From Adiantum capillus-veneris (Eukaryota; Streptophyta; Polypodiopsida; Polypodiales; Pteridaceae), in NCBI GenBank assembly GCA_014529385.2, contig CM043953.1, forward strand, positions 107,826,549 through 107,886,548: a stretch of DNA of 60,000 nt, written 5' to 3'. This document shows, piece by piece, positions 21,591-33,560 of this stretch. The notes below the pieces were generated by a model, which was given only the letters and a program-made list of their open reading frames with translations, made no database searches and was not told the origin of the DNA. Positions within the stretch are counted from its first letter, which is position 1. Every line of letters begins with the position of its first letter. The position numbers and the translations under genes are program-made.

Positions 21591-22160
21591 CATAATTTCA
21601 TGGAACATTGTGGATATTATAGACGATTCTTTTATATGTATGCTATAATTGCAAAACCCATGTATGGCCTGATTACACTCTTTATATGGACTAATCCTTC
21701 ATGAAGCTTAAACAAGCTCTCACTACAACCCCAATATTGAAAGCACTAGATTGGAATAAGATATCCATGTACATGTTGATGCTTCCAATTTTGTCATTGG
21801 GTGTATATTAGCTCAATTAGGAGACGGAAATATTGATTTTCCCATTTCCTATGCTAGTAGATAGCATAATGTGGTAGAGAAAAACTATGCAACCATCGAA
21901 AGAGAAGGATTAGAGATGATCTATGTCATAAAAAAGTATAGACATTGCCTATTAACAAACAAATTTGTGTTCTTTGTGGACCACCAAGCTTTATTGTATT
22001 TGGTCAACAAGCCATGCAACACAAGAGAATAGTGAGATGGTTCATCATTCTTTTGGGATTTGATTTCACTGTAGTTGTAAAAAGGACACCACACACAAAA
22101 GAGCAGATCATTTATCAAGGATTATTTCAAGAGAACCACCAAAAGGGGTAGACGATGATC
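21591..22160 (+). pseudogene. Gypsy-2 RNase H, heavily frameshifted
   Basis: Pieces from several frames fit gypsy RNase H in order: HVDASNFVIGCILAQ (catalytic Asp block), ISYASR, YATIEREGLEMIY (E.E block), KYRHCLLTNKFVFFVDHQAL (FVDH in place of TDH) and WFIILLGFDFTV. Many shifts and stops. Confidence rests on motif order. Confidence 0.8.
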
Positions 22161-22280
22161 TAACAGATGCATATCTATTCTCCGTGGAAATGGTACCTCG
22201 TTGGTAAAAAGATATGGTTTCATTGCTGATTATAGCTCAAGTGGATTCTCAAATATCACTTCCTATTACACCTGGATTAA

Positions 22281-22490
22281 TTGGACAATCGACTATATAT
22301 GTATCAATTACTTGCTATAAGGCTATACAAAAGAAATCGAGATGTAATATTGATTTTGTGTCTTAATCCTGAGGAGAAAACCAAATACCTAAATCAAGCA
22401 CACATTACCATAGTAGGACTTCACTTTGTGGAAGACCAAACTAAAAAGAGGTATGGTACTACCCAAGTCCTTAGCATCTATATACATACC
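22281..22490 (+). pseudogene. Gypsy-2 integrase N-terminus, truncated
   Basis: The frame contains NQAHITIVGLHFVEDQTKKR, which matches the start of the HHCC zinc domain (H..G.GHF...T...). It is cut at about 22,490, where sequence in the opposite orientation begins. No catalytic core is present. Confidence 0.65.
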
Positions 22491-23640
22491 TTTTTGTGGA
22501 CCTAAAGTAGATTTTCCTTTGAGGAAATTTAACATTGGCAGCCATGCAATCAAACCATGGTGCCCCTAGGATTACATCCTCGTGCTTGATAGGAGAGATA
22601 AAGAAATCCTCCTTGTCCACATAGCTTTGGACATAGAGCCTCAATTTCCCAATTAAGGGAGTGACTAAGGCTTCTTGCCCCTTGAAAGCACCATAGGTAG
22701 GTAGGACATCTCCCATCTCATAGGCTTGGATGCCTAGCTTGGTGGCCAGCTCTGTGGATATGAAAGTGTGAGTAGAACCAGGGTCAAAGAGAATAAAAGC
22801 ATCATGTTCTCTTACCTTTCCCCAAGCATGGCATAGAGGAGATCCTTTGTGATGAGCATCCTCTTCTTGAATTTCGACCAAGGTAGCTCTAGGAAGCTCA
22901 TTATGTGTATTCTTATGGGGGAAATCACGATAGGCATGCCTTTGCTCCCCACACTTAAAACAATGGTTATCTTTCTGATAACACTCTAGCTCTTCAAGAG
23001 AGAGGTTATTTTTTCCTTTATAAACTCCCTTCTCCTTAGCTTTGTTGTTGTTGGCGTTGCCTTTGGGAGACTTTTGGAGGACATTGTCCTTCCCCTTAGG
23101 CTTGTTACAGTCCTTTTTTTTCGTGGGCTTAAGATTTCTCTTAGCCCCTTGTTGGAAATTGATTCGTGAAGCCACCATGGTATGGTGTATGACGGCAAAT
23201 ATGGTGCGTGGCCTTTGGAAGTTAACATACTCCACCATATTGTCAGCTAAACCCGCACAAAATTGTTGTTTTTCCTCTCCAAAATCCATCTTTTTGAAAA
23301 CAGTGGCTGTGAGATGTAATTCCCAAACTTGTCTACATATTTGTGAACAAATCCATCTTCTTGAAAATAGTGGCTGTGAGATGTAAATCCCAAAACTTGT
23401 CTACATGTTTTTGAACAGATTCGTAGGAAGAGAGCTTCAAGCTTCGCCATTGGGTGAGTACTTTGTCTTTGGCATCAGTAGCCAAAAACTGCTTCATGAT
23501 GGAAGCTCTTGAAGCTTTCCATGTTTGTGGAGCTTCACCATTTGCTTGTAGGCTAGACCACCATTGCCTAGCAGATCAGTGATGAATCCTCGTCAAGGAC
23601 AATGGGTTAGAAGGATAGTTGGGCATCGTGGACAACGCTT
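22471..23640 (-). pseudogene. Minus-strand gypsy gag and protease (Gypsy-3)
   Basis: Reading the minus strand from about 23,640: MPNYPSNPLSL, QWWSSLQANGEAPQTWK, KASRASIMKQFLATDAKDKV and LTQWRSLKL (gag capsid). The long frame 22,471-23,289 follows, with QQFCAGLADNMVEYV, IHHTMVASRINFQQGAKRN, a zinc knuckle CFKCGEQRHAYRDFPH (last Cys changed to Phe), and a protease with FILFDPGSTHTFIS (DPGS in place of DSGS), then VILGAPWFD. It stops at about 22,490 at the junction with Gypsy-2. Gag contains a 66-bp tandem duplication at 23,285-23,416. Confidence 0.9.
23285..23416 (-). repeat. 66-bp tandem duplication inside gag
   Basis: ATCCATCTTYTTGAAAAYAG through CTTGTCTACATRTTTKTGAACA occurs twice, start to start 66 bp (22 codons). 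The copies differ at several bases, so it is not a recent event. It disrupts the local gag frame. Confidence 0.8.
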
Positions 23641-23853
23641 CACGAGAGGACTTGGATGGCAAGAGGAGACAGATGGGAGTGAGGAAAGCAATGCACGACG
23701 TGAAAATTGGTGAAACACAAGCCAATGATGATCAAGGAAAGAGGCAAATGGCTTTTTTCTACTAAAGAGGTAGCACTACTAGAAAGCCTAGTGTGGCATC
23801 CTGGCTTAGAGAACACAATGCATTAGCTTAACTACATTCCTAATTAGTACAAT

Positions 23854-23972
<119 letters not shown>

Positions 23973-24034
23973 TTGGGACTACCTAGGGTGTAGTCACCTC
24001 CTCCTCCAACCTCTTCTTTGATCCTTTAGTCATG

Positions 24035-24235
24035 GTGATTGCCACTCTTCCTCTCTTGAAGAAAATACAAAATGCAACACACATCTAAGACTGTAGGGAC
24101 TCACACATGCAACTCTCCACCCAACCTCACCATATATATGCTCTTAGCCGGCTAAATATGGCACTCCTTGACTGCATGTGAGTCTTGGCTCATGGCTTGC
24201 CTAGTCTTACGGTAGGCCTAACATTATTCCCCCCT
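24035..24235 (-). mobile_element. Polypurine tract, LTR start and short spacer before gag
   Basis: On the minus strand a purine tract AAGGGGGGAA is followed by TGTTAGGCCTACCGTAAGAC at about 24,224, which matches the LTR start at 149. A TATA-like GCATATATATGG follows at about 24,135. An ATG with a basic N-terminus like gag (MTKGSKKRLEEEV) occurs at about 24,035, only about 190 bp after the LTR start. The order PPT, LTR start, gag is a permutation of a normal element. No PBS is seen. Confidence 0.55.
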
Positions 24236-25500
24236 TGGAGAAGCATTTTTGTCCTTCATAAGAACAGTAATGTTTTCTACATTGATATCCTTCATGGATC
24301 CAGCTGTCCATGTGATCAAAACATGGTTCAGTAGGAGGTTCAATGAAATCAAGAAGAGCACCTTGATTTTTTACATTGTTGTTCCTTTAGAACCGTCTTG
24401 TGTAACCGGCTCATATTCGCCGACATAGCGTACAAACTCCATTTAGATATCAATTGAGTGTTAAATGAGTCTTATAGTTAAGATGTAGCTAAAAAGAATG
24501 CCTCTTTTCACTTTCCATGAAAGTAACTGGCTGACATAACTCATCAACAAAGTATAAGTCCTTGCCTTATTATCATTATCCATCAATAAACAACCCCACC
24601 ATGACTGGTGTTCAAGGTGGGGAAGCTGACTTAAACATGAGGAGACTAAACTTAGTTGCAAACACGCTGTCTCATGGTAAGAAAACTCCAACTAGAGAAA
24701 TAAACTTTCCAATTGGATTGCTTGGTGCTAACGTACGCGCTTAGCATGTCCTTTAGCACAATATTAACACTTGTAATCTGCCTATCCTATCTGGATGACT
24801 AGTAGTACTGAGATGTGTATCCCCACTGTTTACAGACAGTCCGCCAAAATCATTGGTAAACAGGGATCACAACTCTTTACAACAGTGCTAATTAATCAAT
24901 AGTGTTAGGAACAACCATCTTGGTTAACTTTAGTGAGGTGATCCACAAGCACCCAAACCAAGCCAAGACTTCTATTGGTGATTGATATATCTACAATTAA
25001 TCTCATACAAATATTGCACATAGAGTACGAGAGGCTTTAGAAGCTACTAATGTCACAAATGTGCATGCCGCTCCAAATCAGCATTTGTTGAACACTAGGG
25101 CCCATAACACCTAGTGTGCATGCGTTCAACAAAAATAGATCCGAACCTGTATATCCATAATTGTACTTTCCAATGCTTATGACAAATGTTATGCTCATGG
25201 CTCACAGGAAAAGGACTAAATACTTTTTACATGAAAACCGTGCTAGCATATCTGGACCATTATAGAATGTGGAAATTTATCACATCTAGGTACCAAATGA
25301 ACTAGTTCATTAATAGAACATTTTTGCTGCTTGTATAAACAACCATCCGTTGAAGTTGTTTAACAATACTTGTAACTTTAACAAGTCTCACTAAGTATCC
25401 GATAATTTTTGGCCACTAAAATTGTTCTTGATATAGTGTTCTCAAAATGGTCCAATGAATGGATTTGACTAGCACCTGGGGGCTTGATTGTGATAGATAA
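24236..25500 (-). pseudogene. Minus-strand gypsy pol tail, heavily eroded
   Basis: On the minus strand, scattered frames resemble gypsy integrase and C-terminal segments: WPKIIGYLVRLVK (zinc-domain end), VLVDHLTKV (core VvVDRlTK..) and, at the end, SMKDINVENITVLMKD just before the purine tract. The last motif matches the window's first 100 bases. Stops are dense. Assignment rests on motif order and position. Confidence 0.5.
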
Positions 25501-27237
25501 TTAAAATAACGGTTGTCAGTGTCAATGCTAGAGACTCATATTCTCCACATGTGGAATATGCCTCAGACAAAAACAGAACATCTTACAAGTACGAGATATA
25601 CTTGTGTGTGGAGACAACTGTAAACACTATGCAACATGAGTGGGATGGCACCATAGTCAATTGCACATGACCAATGTACTTTGTGTACTCTTGCACTCTA
25701 GCAAGATTTTTTTTTTGCTTTGGAGTGATTATGCACTTAATACATATACATATATATGGAGCCATGCTCCTCAAAGCCTTGCTTCTCCACTCCTCTGAGT
25801 TGACCAATACTGGTTGCATTCACCTTGGAAACACCCATCGGACCTGCCGCACCAACCGTGGGTGGATCACGACTACTTTGAACTCCATCAAGTTTGGAAA
25901 TCTTGTCCATGAGGCAAGCCTATCAAAGCCAAAATATGCAACTAGAAAGAAAGATGCCGGTTGGCATCGTGAACTGTAACAAATGGTCGGCCCTACCAAG
26001 AATCTTCACCTTATAAGCCGCATGCCTTGCCTATATTTGCCAATTGTTTATGATGATTCTTGACTGTTTTGGGACAAAATCTGGTGCTTGAACTTTTGAA
26101 ATATTCTGGAAGACATCCTGCCATATTAAGATATACATAACGCTAAAAACCCATAAAGAACATGAATCGCAAACCTAAAAATCATGTGTCATCGCAGTTC
26201 TCTGCTTGATGCCATGTGGATGGCAAGCTTCACCCTTGTGCAAGGGAATTCAAGAAATTTCCTTTTGGAGGATCGTGTCCTCATCAAGATTCTTTATTGA
26301 GACAATGTTGCGTTGTCCTTTAGATGTAGAATTCACTCAATTGTGTCAAATTTGATGTTGTCAAAAAGTATACTCCCTTGATTTGCAAATATATTCTTAA
26401 TAGGCCTTGCCTTCCCGATAATGAGTCATTTGATTTAAGTTTTTTGGAGTCAAATCGAGCCTTGCTCTATGAAACAAATGATAAGTGAGGCATGCATCAT
26501 ATGCATGAGAGTTTTGTAATTGCAATCGTGTTGTCACAGTTTGCCACATGCCTTGCATGCTATACCTTGGCCTACGATTTAATGCTGCTGGCATGCCTTT
26601 CATAGCCTGTGATTTGTCCAATACTGCTTGCATGGCATCACTACCTAAATTGAAGAGTCCTTTGTATATGATGCATGCTTATGATACCCAAAGACACCAT
26701 TTTTCGTGCATAACCAACCAACATGTCAACGGTTTTGCATGACCTTTTCTCAATTTTATGGCCATTGCAAAAGGTTTTTCCATTAACCTCAGGCCGCGTT
26801 ATCCCCTTTGGTAATTGTATGCTATCTCATCGGCCCTACCGAGAGTCCCATTGTGGGAAACCTCCCTGTGTCAATGACCTTGGCAATACCTAATGGGCGA
26901 CGGATGTGAAAATAAGAAGCGTTTATGTCTTCTACAAATTGTGCGAGGAGAAGAGATAGTTCCATATCACAATACATAGTGCCATGGTGAAGGACCTTGC
27001 TCCTCATCCAATGGTGCTCCCATCAACCCTAAGAAAACACGTTTTTGTGCAGGTTGATAGATAACACATGGGTGTTCTAACAATCGTTCCCATACCTTCC
27101 TTGCTACGGATCATCGGGTTCTTTGTATCCAAGGGTCCATGCCCACGTCCTTCCTCCCTTCCTTGCAAGACAGCTTGTCCACGGCCCAAGCTTGTTGGAT
27201 AGGGGGAAGGGGAACTCACGTGGAACGCAAACATGAT
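25501..27237. other. Unassigned stretch
   Basis: No recognised domain. Modest minus-strand frames (26,397-26,633; 26,822-27,007; 27,004-27,288) have non-repetitive composition and could be eroded coding sequence, but I cannot match them to a family. Confidence 0.45.
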
Positions 27238-27490
27238 GCCGATATTTGAGTTTGAAGGTGTAGTGCATCGTAGATTTGAGATGGACAATGCAAATGGAAT
27301 AGGCGGTTAGAGCTCATTTCAGCTATGGGCATGAAGTGCCTCATCATGTGGAGCATGCCGGTATTTTTAGATTTCCATTTGGAGTTACGGATGTCAAGTT
27401 ATTGCCATATGAAGTTTTACTAGGGGTCGGTTCAGAGTCGGGTTGACTGCTTTGAAAAGCAAGCCATCTGGAATTTTTTGAAGCTCAATC
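27238..27490 (+). repeat. Direct repeat, left copy (pairs with 31,186-31,440)
   Basis: GATATTTGAGTTTGAAGGTG through CAGAGTCGGGTTGACTGCTT and TTTTTGAAGCTCAAT align with the copy about 3.95 kb to the right. The two are diverged, with small indels. They could be remnants of paired LTRs or of a repeated internal region. Confidence 0.7.
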
Positions 27491-28966
27491 ATGCTCTAAA
27501 ATTTGCTATGCAGTGTATGGAGCTAACAAGAGGAGACTGCATGTCAATCAAAGCCTGGAGCACGAAGTTATGGCTGGGGGAAGTTACAGTTGGGGATGAC
27601 CGTGGTGGATCTAGTATTTTTGGTCATTTTGGTACACTCAGTTTGAGGCCTCAGAGAATTTGGGATGCAAGAGGAAGGAGGGAGTTCAAAGCCGATACTG
27701 TGGATTTTTCCCAAGATTTTATGGAAAGGGGTTTGGATCACCAAGGAATAAATGACAATTGATTAAAATTTGGAGGCAAAAAAGGTTTTCTTATTAGCTT
27801 GATAAGGTTTTTTTGGGGACTTTTGAGGGTGATCACCCCATGGAGCGCCATGTGGTAGACTATTAGACCCAGAGGTGTAGGTCTTGACAGTGGACGGGGG
27901 GTATAAATGTTGGACGTGGCCATCTTCTTAAGCATTGAGCGAGTTGGGAGCTCCCTTGAGCTCATAGCTATGACACTAGAGGTCATGGCCCTGCATGTGG
28001 CACTGTTGTGGGTGGTCTTTGGTGGCCTTGGCAGCGCCTGGTTGTTGTGTGCTATCCAACAATAGTGATGGATGCTAGCGGCACCTGTTTGGTATGCTGA
28101 TGTAACTCTACAGTAGGGGACCAATTCCCTCGTGCCTTGAAAACATCCATCTCTTTTGTTGAGGGGAGAGTGCCCACAAAGCCATTTTCATGGCGATGTT
28201 ACAACAAAGGGTCCCCTCCTTGGTCTCCAAGCACACCGAAATATCATAAAAGGGCGGCATCCCATGCAAGAGGGTTGCCAAAAATAGAAGGAGTGGTGCA
28301 TGCGACTCGAGCCCAAAAAAGAGAAAGTTGGCTAAAGATAGGGGTCTACACACACCCAAGAGGGCCATTTTTTTTGGCAAGAAAAAAGAGCTCTCATAGG
28401 AGAGAAGGAATTCCAACGAAGGAGAGCTGGAGCTAAGGAAGGCACCAACAATAGAGGGATTTTGATGCTTTCTCTCAACAAGGAGAGCCACAGAGAGGCA
28501 AATCCAATGATTGCCAGCTTTTTCTTGCGCTTGATGGTCTCGTGCCGAGCCGGATGGTAGCGAGTTTTCATGGATGTTTGTAGAAGGTGTTTTTTCCATA
28601 ACTGAAGCGACCATAGCCAAATTCTTTGTTGTTTGTTCCCTCTTTCCCCCCTTCTAGTCTTTTCTCTACTCCAAATGTTTGGTGCCGTTGTGTGAGATGC
28701 GTGTGCCTCCTCGGGTCTCAGTGTATGCAAGAGAGAAAGAGAGAGCGTTGTGCGTTGTGTGATGATTGTAAACGGGAAAAATCGGTGTGGTGTGCTGTTA
28801 ATTGATTGTGCAAAGCGTGCGTGTGTTGGTATGCATCCAAACAATGATCTATATGCAAAGGTGTGAGTTTTGAAGGTGAACTCTAGTGGATTGCGGTGCA
28901 ATGAGTATTCTAAGCTATAGAGAGGCATCATGTTTGTGTTTTGGGTGTGTTCCCCTTTCCCACTAT
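27491..28966 (+). repeat. LTR-like noncoding stretch before a PBS
   Basis: No convincing gene on either strand; the long minus-strand frames here (28,108-28,970) have no recognisable domain. It ends 8 bases before a PBS-like sequence, so its right part is probably a 5' LTR. The left edge is not defined. Confidence 0.45.
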
Positions 28967-28974
28967 CCATCTTC

Positions 28975-28991
28975 TGGTGCCCCCACTGAGG
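28975..28991 (+). promoter_or_regulatory. PBS-like sequence
   Basis: TGGTGCCCCCACTGAGG differs at only three positions from the Gypsy-1 PBS at 3,060-3,076. It marks the start of a plus-strand internal region. Confidence 0.65.
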
Positions 28992-30470
28992 AGTATCTTA
29001 TTGCTCATATTCAAAGGTTAAAGCAGGGTTTTGGAGATGATGAAGTGCAAGTTTTGAAGAGCAGGTGCAGTGAAACATGGCCTGGACGGGTTTTCCAATT
29101 TTCACTGGGGTTGAAGATGTGGATTTCTAGCTGTAGGATTATAGTTTGTTTGTGCTAGAGAGAAGATTGTCAAGAGAAGAAGGTGGGGTTCAATTTTTTT
29201 TGCTACTAGTTCATGGTAAAGATAAAATATGGTACAACATATTATGGGATCAAGAAAAGGCAAACTGGATGACTTTGGAAGTGGCTTTTTGACGTGATAT
29301 GTGCCAAATGTACAACTACATGACGTAAAGCTGAAGCTAGATGGTTTAAAGCAAAGCCTGGATGGAGATTGTAAAGCTTTTGTGTGGTAATTCAAGGTAC
29401 TTTGAAGACAACTAATGGAGGTAACTAATACACAGTGTCGATTTTTTGAATTTGAACAAATTTTTGGATTTCCTACATGAGGAGGTTAGGGATAAGGTCA
29501 AAGCTGATTGGCTTGTGACGTATGCTGATGCGGTAAATTTGGCAAGAGGCTGAACCAAGAAGATCTTGAAGAAGCGGCAAGCGAGGCAAAGTCTATCAAA
29601 TGTTGTGGTACCTAAGCAGGTTGAATCAGTGGAGATGAAGCCAAAGATGGTGCAAAGGGAGTGCCTATGTGAGAGGAACCGAGGGTTCTATGGTTGCAAA
29701 GAGATGGAGCTGTCTCTATGCCAAGGATGCCAATTAGGGAAGCTCCAGTTGTGGAAGAAGTGAAAGTGGTTCCAGACAGGGTAGAAGATGCACATGCAAA
29801 CTTAGGCATGGTTGGTCAAGTTCCAGTGTGCGGTTTGCATATGAAGTCAAAGCGTAAAGTTGGAGCAAATCCCAGATCTTGAAACGGAGGAGGAGGTGGA
29901 AACGGATGAGAGCAGTTCTACGGATGTTGATACGACATGGAAAACCAATTTTTCTTACTCAAGTTATGAGGAATTTGATCTCTTACATGTCGATAAAGAT
30001 GTGTGAGAGGAGAAGGCGCACGTGAAAATCGATGTACTTGCTAAAGTTCAAGTGGAGGAATCCAAGCCTATAGAAGTGGATATGTAGGTGAAGATGTTAT
30101 GTGGTGCCATGTTGATGGCTATGCTTGTTAAAGTTGCTATGGAGTGTGCCACTGTGGTGCAACATGTACAAAATTTTGCTATGAAAGATGAGGAAAGCTT
30201 GGCTTTGGAAGGAGAGCATGGAAGTGCGGTAGAGGATGATTCTCTATCTCCTTTGGCTAGAGATGAAGTGAAAGAGCAGGCAGATGCAGTTGACAAAGTG
30301 GAGGAGTAGGTTGATCTTGAAGGGCCAATTGATGAAGAAGGGATTAATGATGCTGGAATTGAGTTCAAAGAGGAGGTGATAGAGACTATAGAGCCCATGG
30401 TAGAAGATCTTCCAATGCAAGAGGCATGTTCTATGGTGCATGATAGAGATTCCTAGGTTGTGCCCAGGCT
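28992..30470 (+). pseudogene. Degenerate gag-like region
   Basis: Frames after the PBS show IAHIQRLKQGFGDDEVQVLK, then near 29,490 VRDKVKADWLVTYADAVNLA, which resembles the gag segment preceding zinc knuckles, then a Lys/Glu-rich part (29,566-29,763) and a strongly acidic part (30,090-30,450). No zinc knuckle or pol domain is visible. Probably a decayed gypsy gag. Confidence 0.55.
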
Positions 30471-31185
30471 TTCTAATGAGGTATGCAATTCATGATTGAA
30501 AAGTAGGCTTGTGAATACAACTGTGAAATATCTTATCCATCAAATACGAAGTTCCCTTAAGAGGAGCTCTGCTTTACATGGTTGGGAGGGACGGCTAGAT
30601 GTGTTTGTTGGGTGCATATTGTGTGCATGGATGGCTATGTGCATGGATGAAGTACTATTGGAGGTTGATGCAAATGGATGGAAGCGAGCAAAGCAAGGTG
30701 TTTGATCCACAAGGATAGATTATGCAGGCGTTGGGGCAACCAACTTGAGGTTTGGCAATAGAAGCAAGAATAAGACAATGTACACATATGTGGTAGTGGT
30801 TTTTTTGGGTTTGTTGATAGTAATTGCCATTTTTTGCAGTTTTTGGCGAATAAAGCAGTTTTGTGGTGGAACATGAATGTTCAACAAGGGTATTGGGCAT
30901 TGATGGTGCAGCCAATGTGTGTCAACCATAGTAAAGGGTAGAAGCAGTGGTATGTATGCTAGCAAGTGCATGGCTAAGTGCTAAAGCAGATGTGGAAGGC
31001 TTGGGCAGGGAAATGGCAGCAGAGATGTATGATTTATGTGGTTTCTTAGGCCAAAAGGGCTTCAAGGTGGTCTAGATGGGGTGGCTGGTGAAGGAGGTCA
31101 AAAGTGTTGGTTTTTTGTTTGGTCACAAAGAGCTTGAAGTGCTAAACGAGCTGGTGTAGATGGCTCACCAAATCGAGCTACATAG
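30471..31185. other. Unassigned stretch
   Basis: No recognised domain. A possible transmembrane-like run (YVVVVFLGLLIVIAIFCSFW) is encoded on the plus strand at about 30,787-30,846 but within a short, otherwise featureless frame. Confidence 0.4.
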
Positions 31186-31440
31186 TGCAAGATATTTGAG
31201 TTTAAATGTGTACTGCATTGCAGATCTAAGACTGACAAGGAAGGTAGAGATAGGCGGTCAGAGCTGGTTTTAGCATATGGGCCTGAAGTGCTCATCATGT
31301 GGAGTGTGTCGGTGTTTTGAGATTGTCATTTGGAGAACTACGAATGTCAAGTTATTGTCAGAAGAAGTTTTGGCAGGGGCCGTTTCAGAGTCGGGTTGAC
31401 TGCTTTGAAAAGCGTGCCATCTGGAAGTTTTTGAAGCTCA
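31186..31440 (+). repeat. Direct repeat, right copy (pairs with 27,238-27,490)
   Basis: GATATTTGAGTTTAAATGTG through CAGAGTCGGGTTGACTGCTT. See the left copy. Similarity is lost after TTTTTGAAGCTCAATGC. Confidence 0.7.
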
Positions 31441-31509
31441 ATGCTAGCAGCAAGCTAATTCACGTAACATTTTTTGGGAGCTTCATTGTAAAAACACTTA
31501 TTCTTTTGA

Positions 31510-32340
31510 TAAATTAGGGATATTGTAACTCCTATTGAAGGAGTGGATATTGTAATCTATGAGCCGGAGCTATAATCTTGTAGATTGTATCATTTTATCC
31601 TTGGTTAGAGCTCCCAGATGATTATTTTTTGACCTAAGAAACCTTGGCTAAGGTATAAAAGCCAATTTGGTAAAGTTATTATTAAGTTTGTTGGAAAAGA
31701 AATACACAGCGTGAGCTTACAACGCTCTCTTCTCTCCTTTTCTTGCTTCTATCTCTTTTGTCGGTTGTCACATTGCAGTGTCGTCTATTGCAATGCAACC
31801 ACAGGTAAGAGCTCTACACATTGACATAAACATATCATGATAAATCATATCATTTGACGTTGCCAACCCATGGCCTAATTCATCATAAGTAGGAATTTAA
31901 GCTAGGAAATCACAAAGTAAGTATAGGTGGGGTATTGGGGCATCATTGCTAAGCATTTAGATGCATTCATGGTCAAAAACGACTAGGTCAAAATCTCTAT
32001 TGTTAATTATTGTAATTTTTTGCCACTCATTAAAAGTGAGATTAGTATGTGCGCTTAGGTCTTATATACTTGTCCTTGAAGTTTCATAGCATTCAGACAT
32101 CGTTTGATGCTGTAACGATCATGGTTTGCTTGTCGATTAGCGACTAGCTTTTGATGACTTAGGTCATTTGAGTGTATCTTGAGTTATATGTGAGTTGTCT
32201 GTTGTTTTCCAAGAGATTGACACCCTCTTGTAGCCTCCATGCACTAGTTGAATCAACTTCGTCCCATGGATTGACGATTATGTTCGTTGTTCTTGCTATG
32301 TCTACAATAAGATAAGAGGGAGGTTAGGAAACCCATCCAC
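31510..32340 (+). repeat. Probable 5' LTR
   Basis: A TATA-like AAGGTATAAAAGCC at about 31,650 is followed by CT-rich transcribed-leader-like sequence and ends just before a PBS. The left border is uncertain. Confidence 0.5.
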
Positions 32341-32343
32341 ATT

Positions 32344-32361
32344 TGGCACCACTACCGAGAA
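32344..32361 (+). promoter_or_regulatory. PBS-like sequence, tRNA-Asp type (diverged)
   Basis: TGGCACCACTACCGAGAA resembles the TGGCGCCGTTGCCGGGGA PBS known from plant Athila/Tat elements, with several mismatches. The internal region is soon replaced by a minus-strand element. Confidence 0.5.
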
Positions 32362-32639
32362 CGAGTAGACCTAAAATAGGGAAAACAAGAGTGTCTAGTG
32401 GTTGTCCTTTAACTTCCTTTAGGATCACCTAGAGTTAAACTTTCACTTTAAAACGCATAGCTTAAGAGTGTCATCTTTTGTTGTGTAGAGGTAGCTTGGG
32501 AGTAAATTGTACTTACTAAGTACCTTGTAGGATTAGGTTGGGATTTTGATAATGATTGATGGACAAGACAAGTCTTAAGATCAATGCTTAGGAAACCATA
32601 AAAAACAAGAAAACAAGTGTTTGTGGACACCTTCCACAA

Positions 32640-33560
32640 CCCAATTGCAGTAGAACTTAGGAGTAGGGTAAGTAGAATCCAAGGTGGGATTGTAGCACCA
32701 AAAGTGCCATCGTAGGTAAGGAAAGAGATGTTCTTTCCTCCCTCTTTGAAATTTTTGACCTTGGATGACCTCTTCCAGGCGGCATAGGATTTCCTATGGC
32801 CTCTTCTTTTAGGTGGTTCAAGAGCTGCACCATCACTTTCTTCAAAAGAGGAAGAGTATGAGGAGGATGGAGAAGAAGGTGACCTCTTTCTCGCCTTTTT
32901 CTTCCCTTGTTCCTCCTTGTCTGCACCATCACTTTCTTCAAAAGAGGAAGAGGATGAAGAAGATGGAGAAGAGGGTGACCTCTTTCTCGCCTTTTTATTC
33001 TCTTTTTTTTATCTCGTCCCTCTTTGAATTATGGTTAGAGAAGTATGAGATGGTCTTCTACGTTTAGGGGGTGTTGGAGAGCGCTTTGCCCTCCGTCTTC
33101 GTGGAGCCATCTCCATCGAGGTGGCAAGAGACTCACTTCTTTATTGTTCTTTTGGTGGGGGCTCTACCGTTGAAACTTGGGTTCTCCTTTGGGAAGGAGA
33201 TGCGTCATCAAGTAATAGATTTTTGAGCCCTTCATACGGATCCTCTTCTTCTTTCCTTATCAGAGAGAGTCCTCTTTTGGAAGTCTCACTAGGAGGCTTC
33301 CTAGGTACTCTCTCTTCTTGGTGAGAATACCATGGGTGCACAATTGCTATAGCACTTCACCTTGGAGAGATGGGTTGCCCAGGGCTTGTTGTAGCCTAGA
33401 AATAAGATTGTTTACAAGCATAGGGGCATCATTATTTGCTCTTTCATTAGCAAAATCAAAGATATCAACATTCATTTCAATCTCTTTTCCTTTGTCAGCC
33501 ATACTACCAAATTTTAGGTGTAAACTTTTACTTGTGCTTTGGCACTTCAAGCCCTAGTTG
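32640..33560 (-). pseudogene. Minus-strand gypsy gag N-terminal region (Gypsy-4)
   Basis: Reading the minus strand from the PBS at 33,818: an ORF start MADKGKEIEMNVDIFDFANE (33,347-33,490), then PPSETSKRGLSLIRKEEEDP, then a Lys/Arg-Ser-rich repeat segment, then ISFLTYDGTFGA at about 32,700, a motif that precedes the gag capsid core in some plant gypsy elements. The rest of gag is missing to the left. It sits in the expected place just inside the 5' LTR and PBS. Confidence 0.65.
32825..32996 (-). repeat. In-frame 96-bp tandem duplication in gag
   Basis: CTGCACCATCACTTTCTTCA begins two units 96 bp apart (32 codons), the second unit incomplete. On the minus strand they encode a KKARKRSPSSPSSSSSSSFE-type basic/Ser/acidic segment. 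Because the period is a multiple of three, the frame is kept. Confidence 0.8.

Larger units (their letters stand above)
15630..22490 (+). mobile_element. Gypsy-2: decayed Ty3/gypsy element, gag to integrase start
   Basis: Plus-strand pieces in order: gag N-terminal domain, capsid-like gag, two zinc knuckles, basic/acidic linker, protease, long linker, RT, RNase H and the beginning of integrase, where it is cut at about 22,490 by a junction with a minus-strand gypsy sequence. Gag is clearly related to that of the gag-only element at 53,352-57,594 (shared STEESVNQG/LEESVNQG, VDKWGL/IDKWGL and SLFKQVLRAE/ASFKQVLRAE motifs). Stops and shifts are frequent. No 3' LTR is present. Confidence 0.88.

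Noticed and set aside
25583-27288. Moderate-length frames that could be a host gene
   Set aside because: I could not match them to any family, and frames conflict between strands.
28108-28970. Two long overlapping minus-strand frames (170 and 212 aa)
   Set aside because: No recognisable domain. The region is positioned as an LTR before a plus-strand PBS, and the composition looks noncoding.
30787-30846. Possible membrane protein from a hydrophobic run
   Set aside because: The run is in a short frame with stops on both sides, within a decayed retroelement region.
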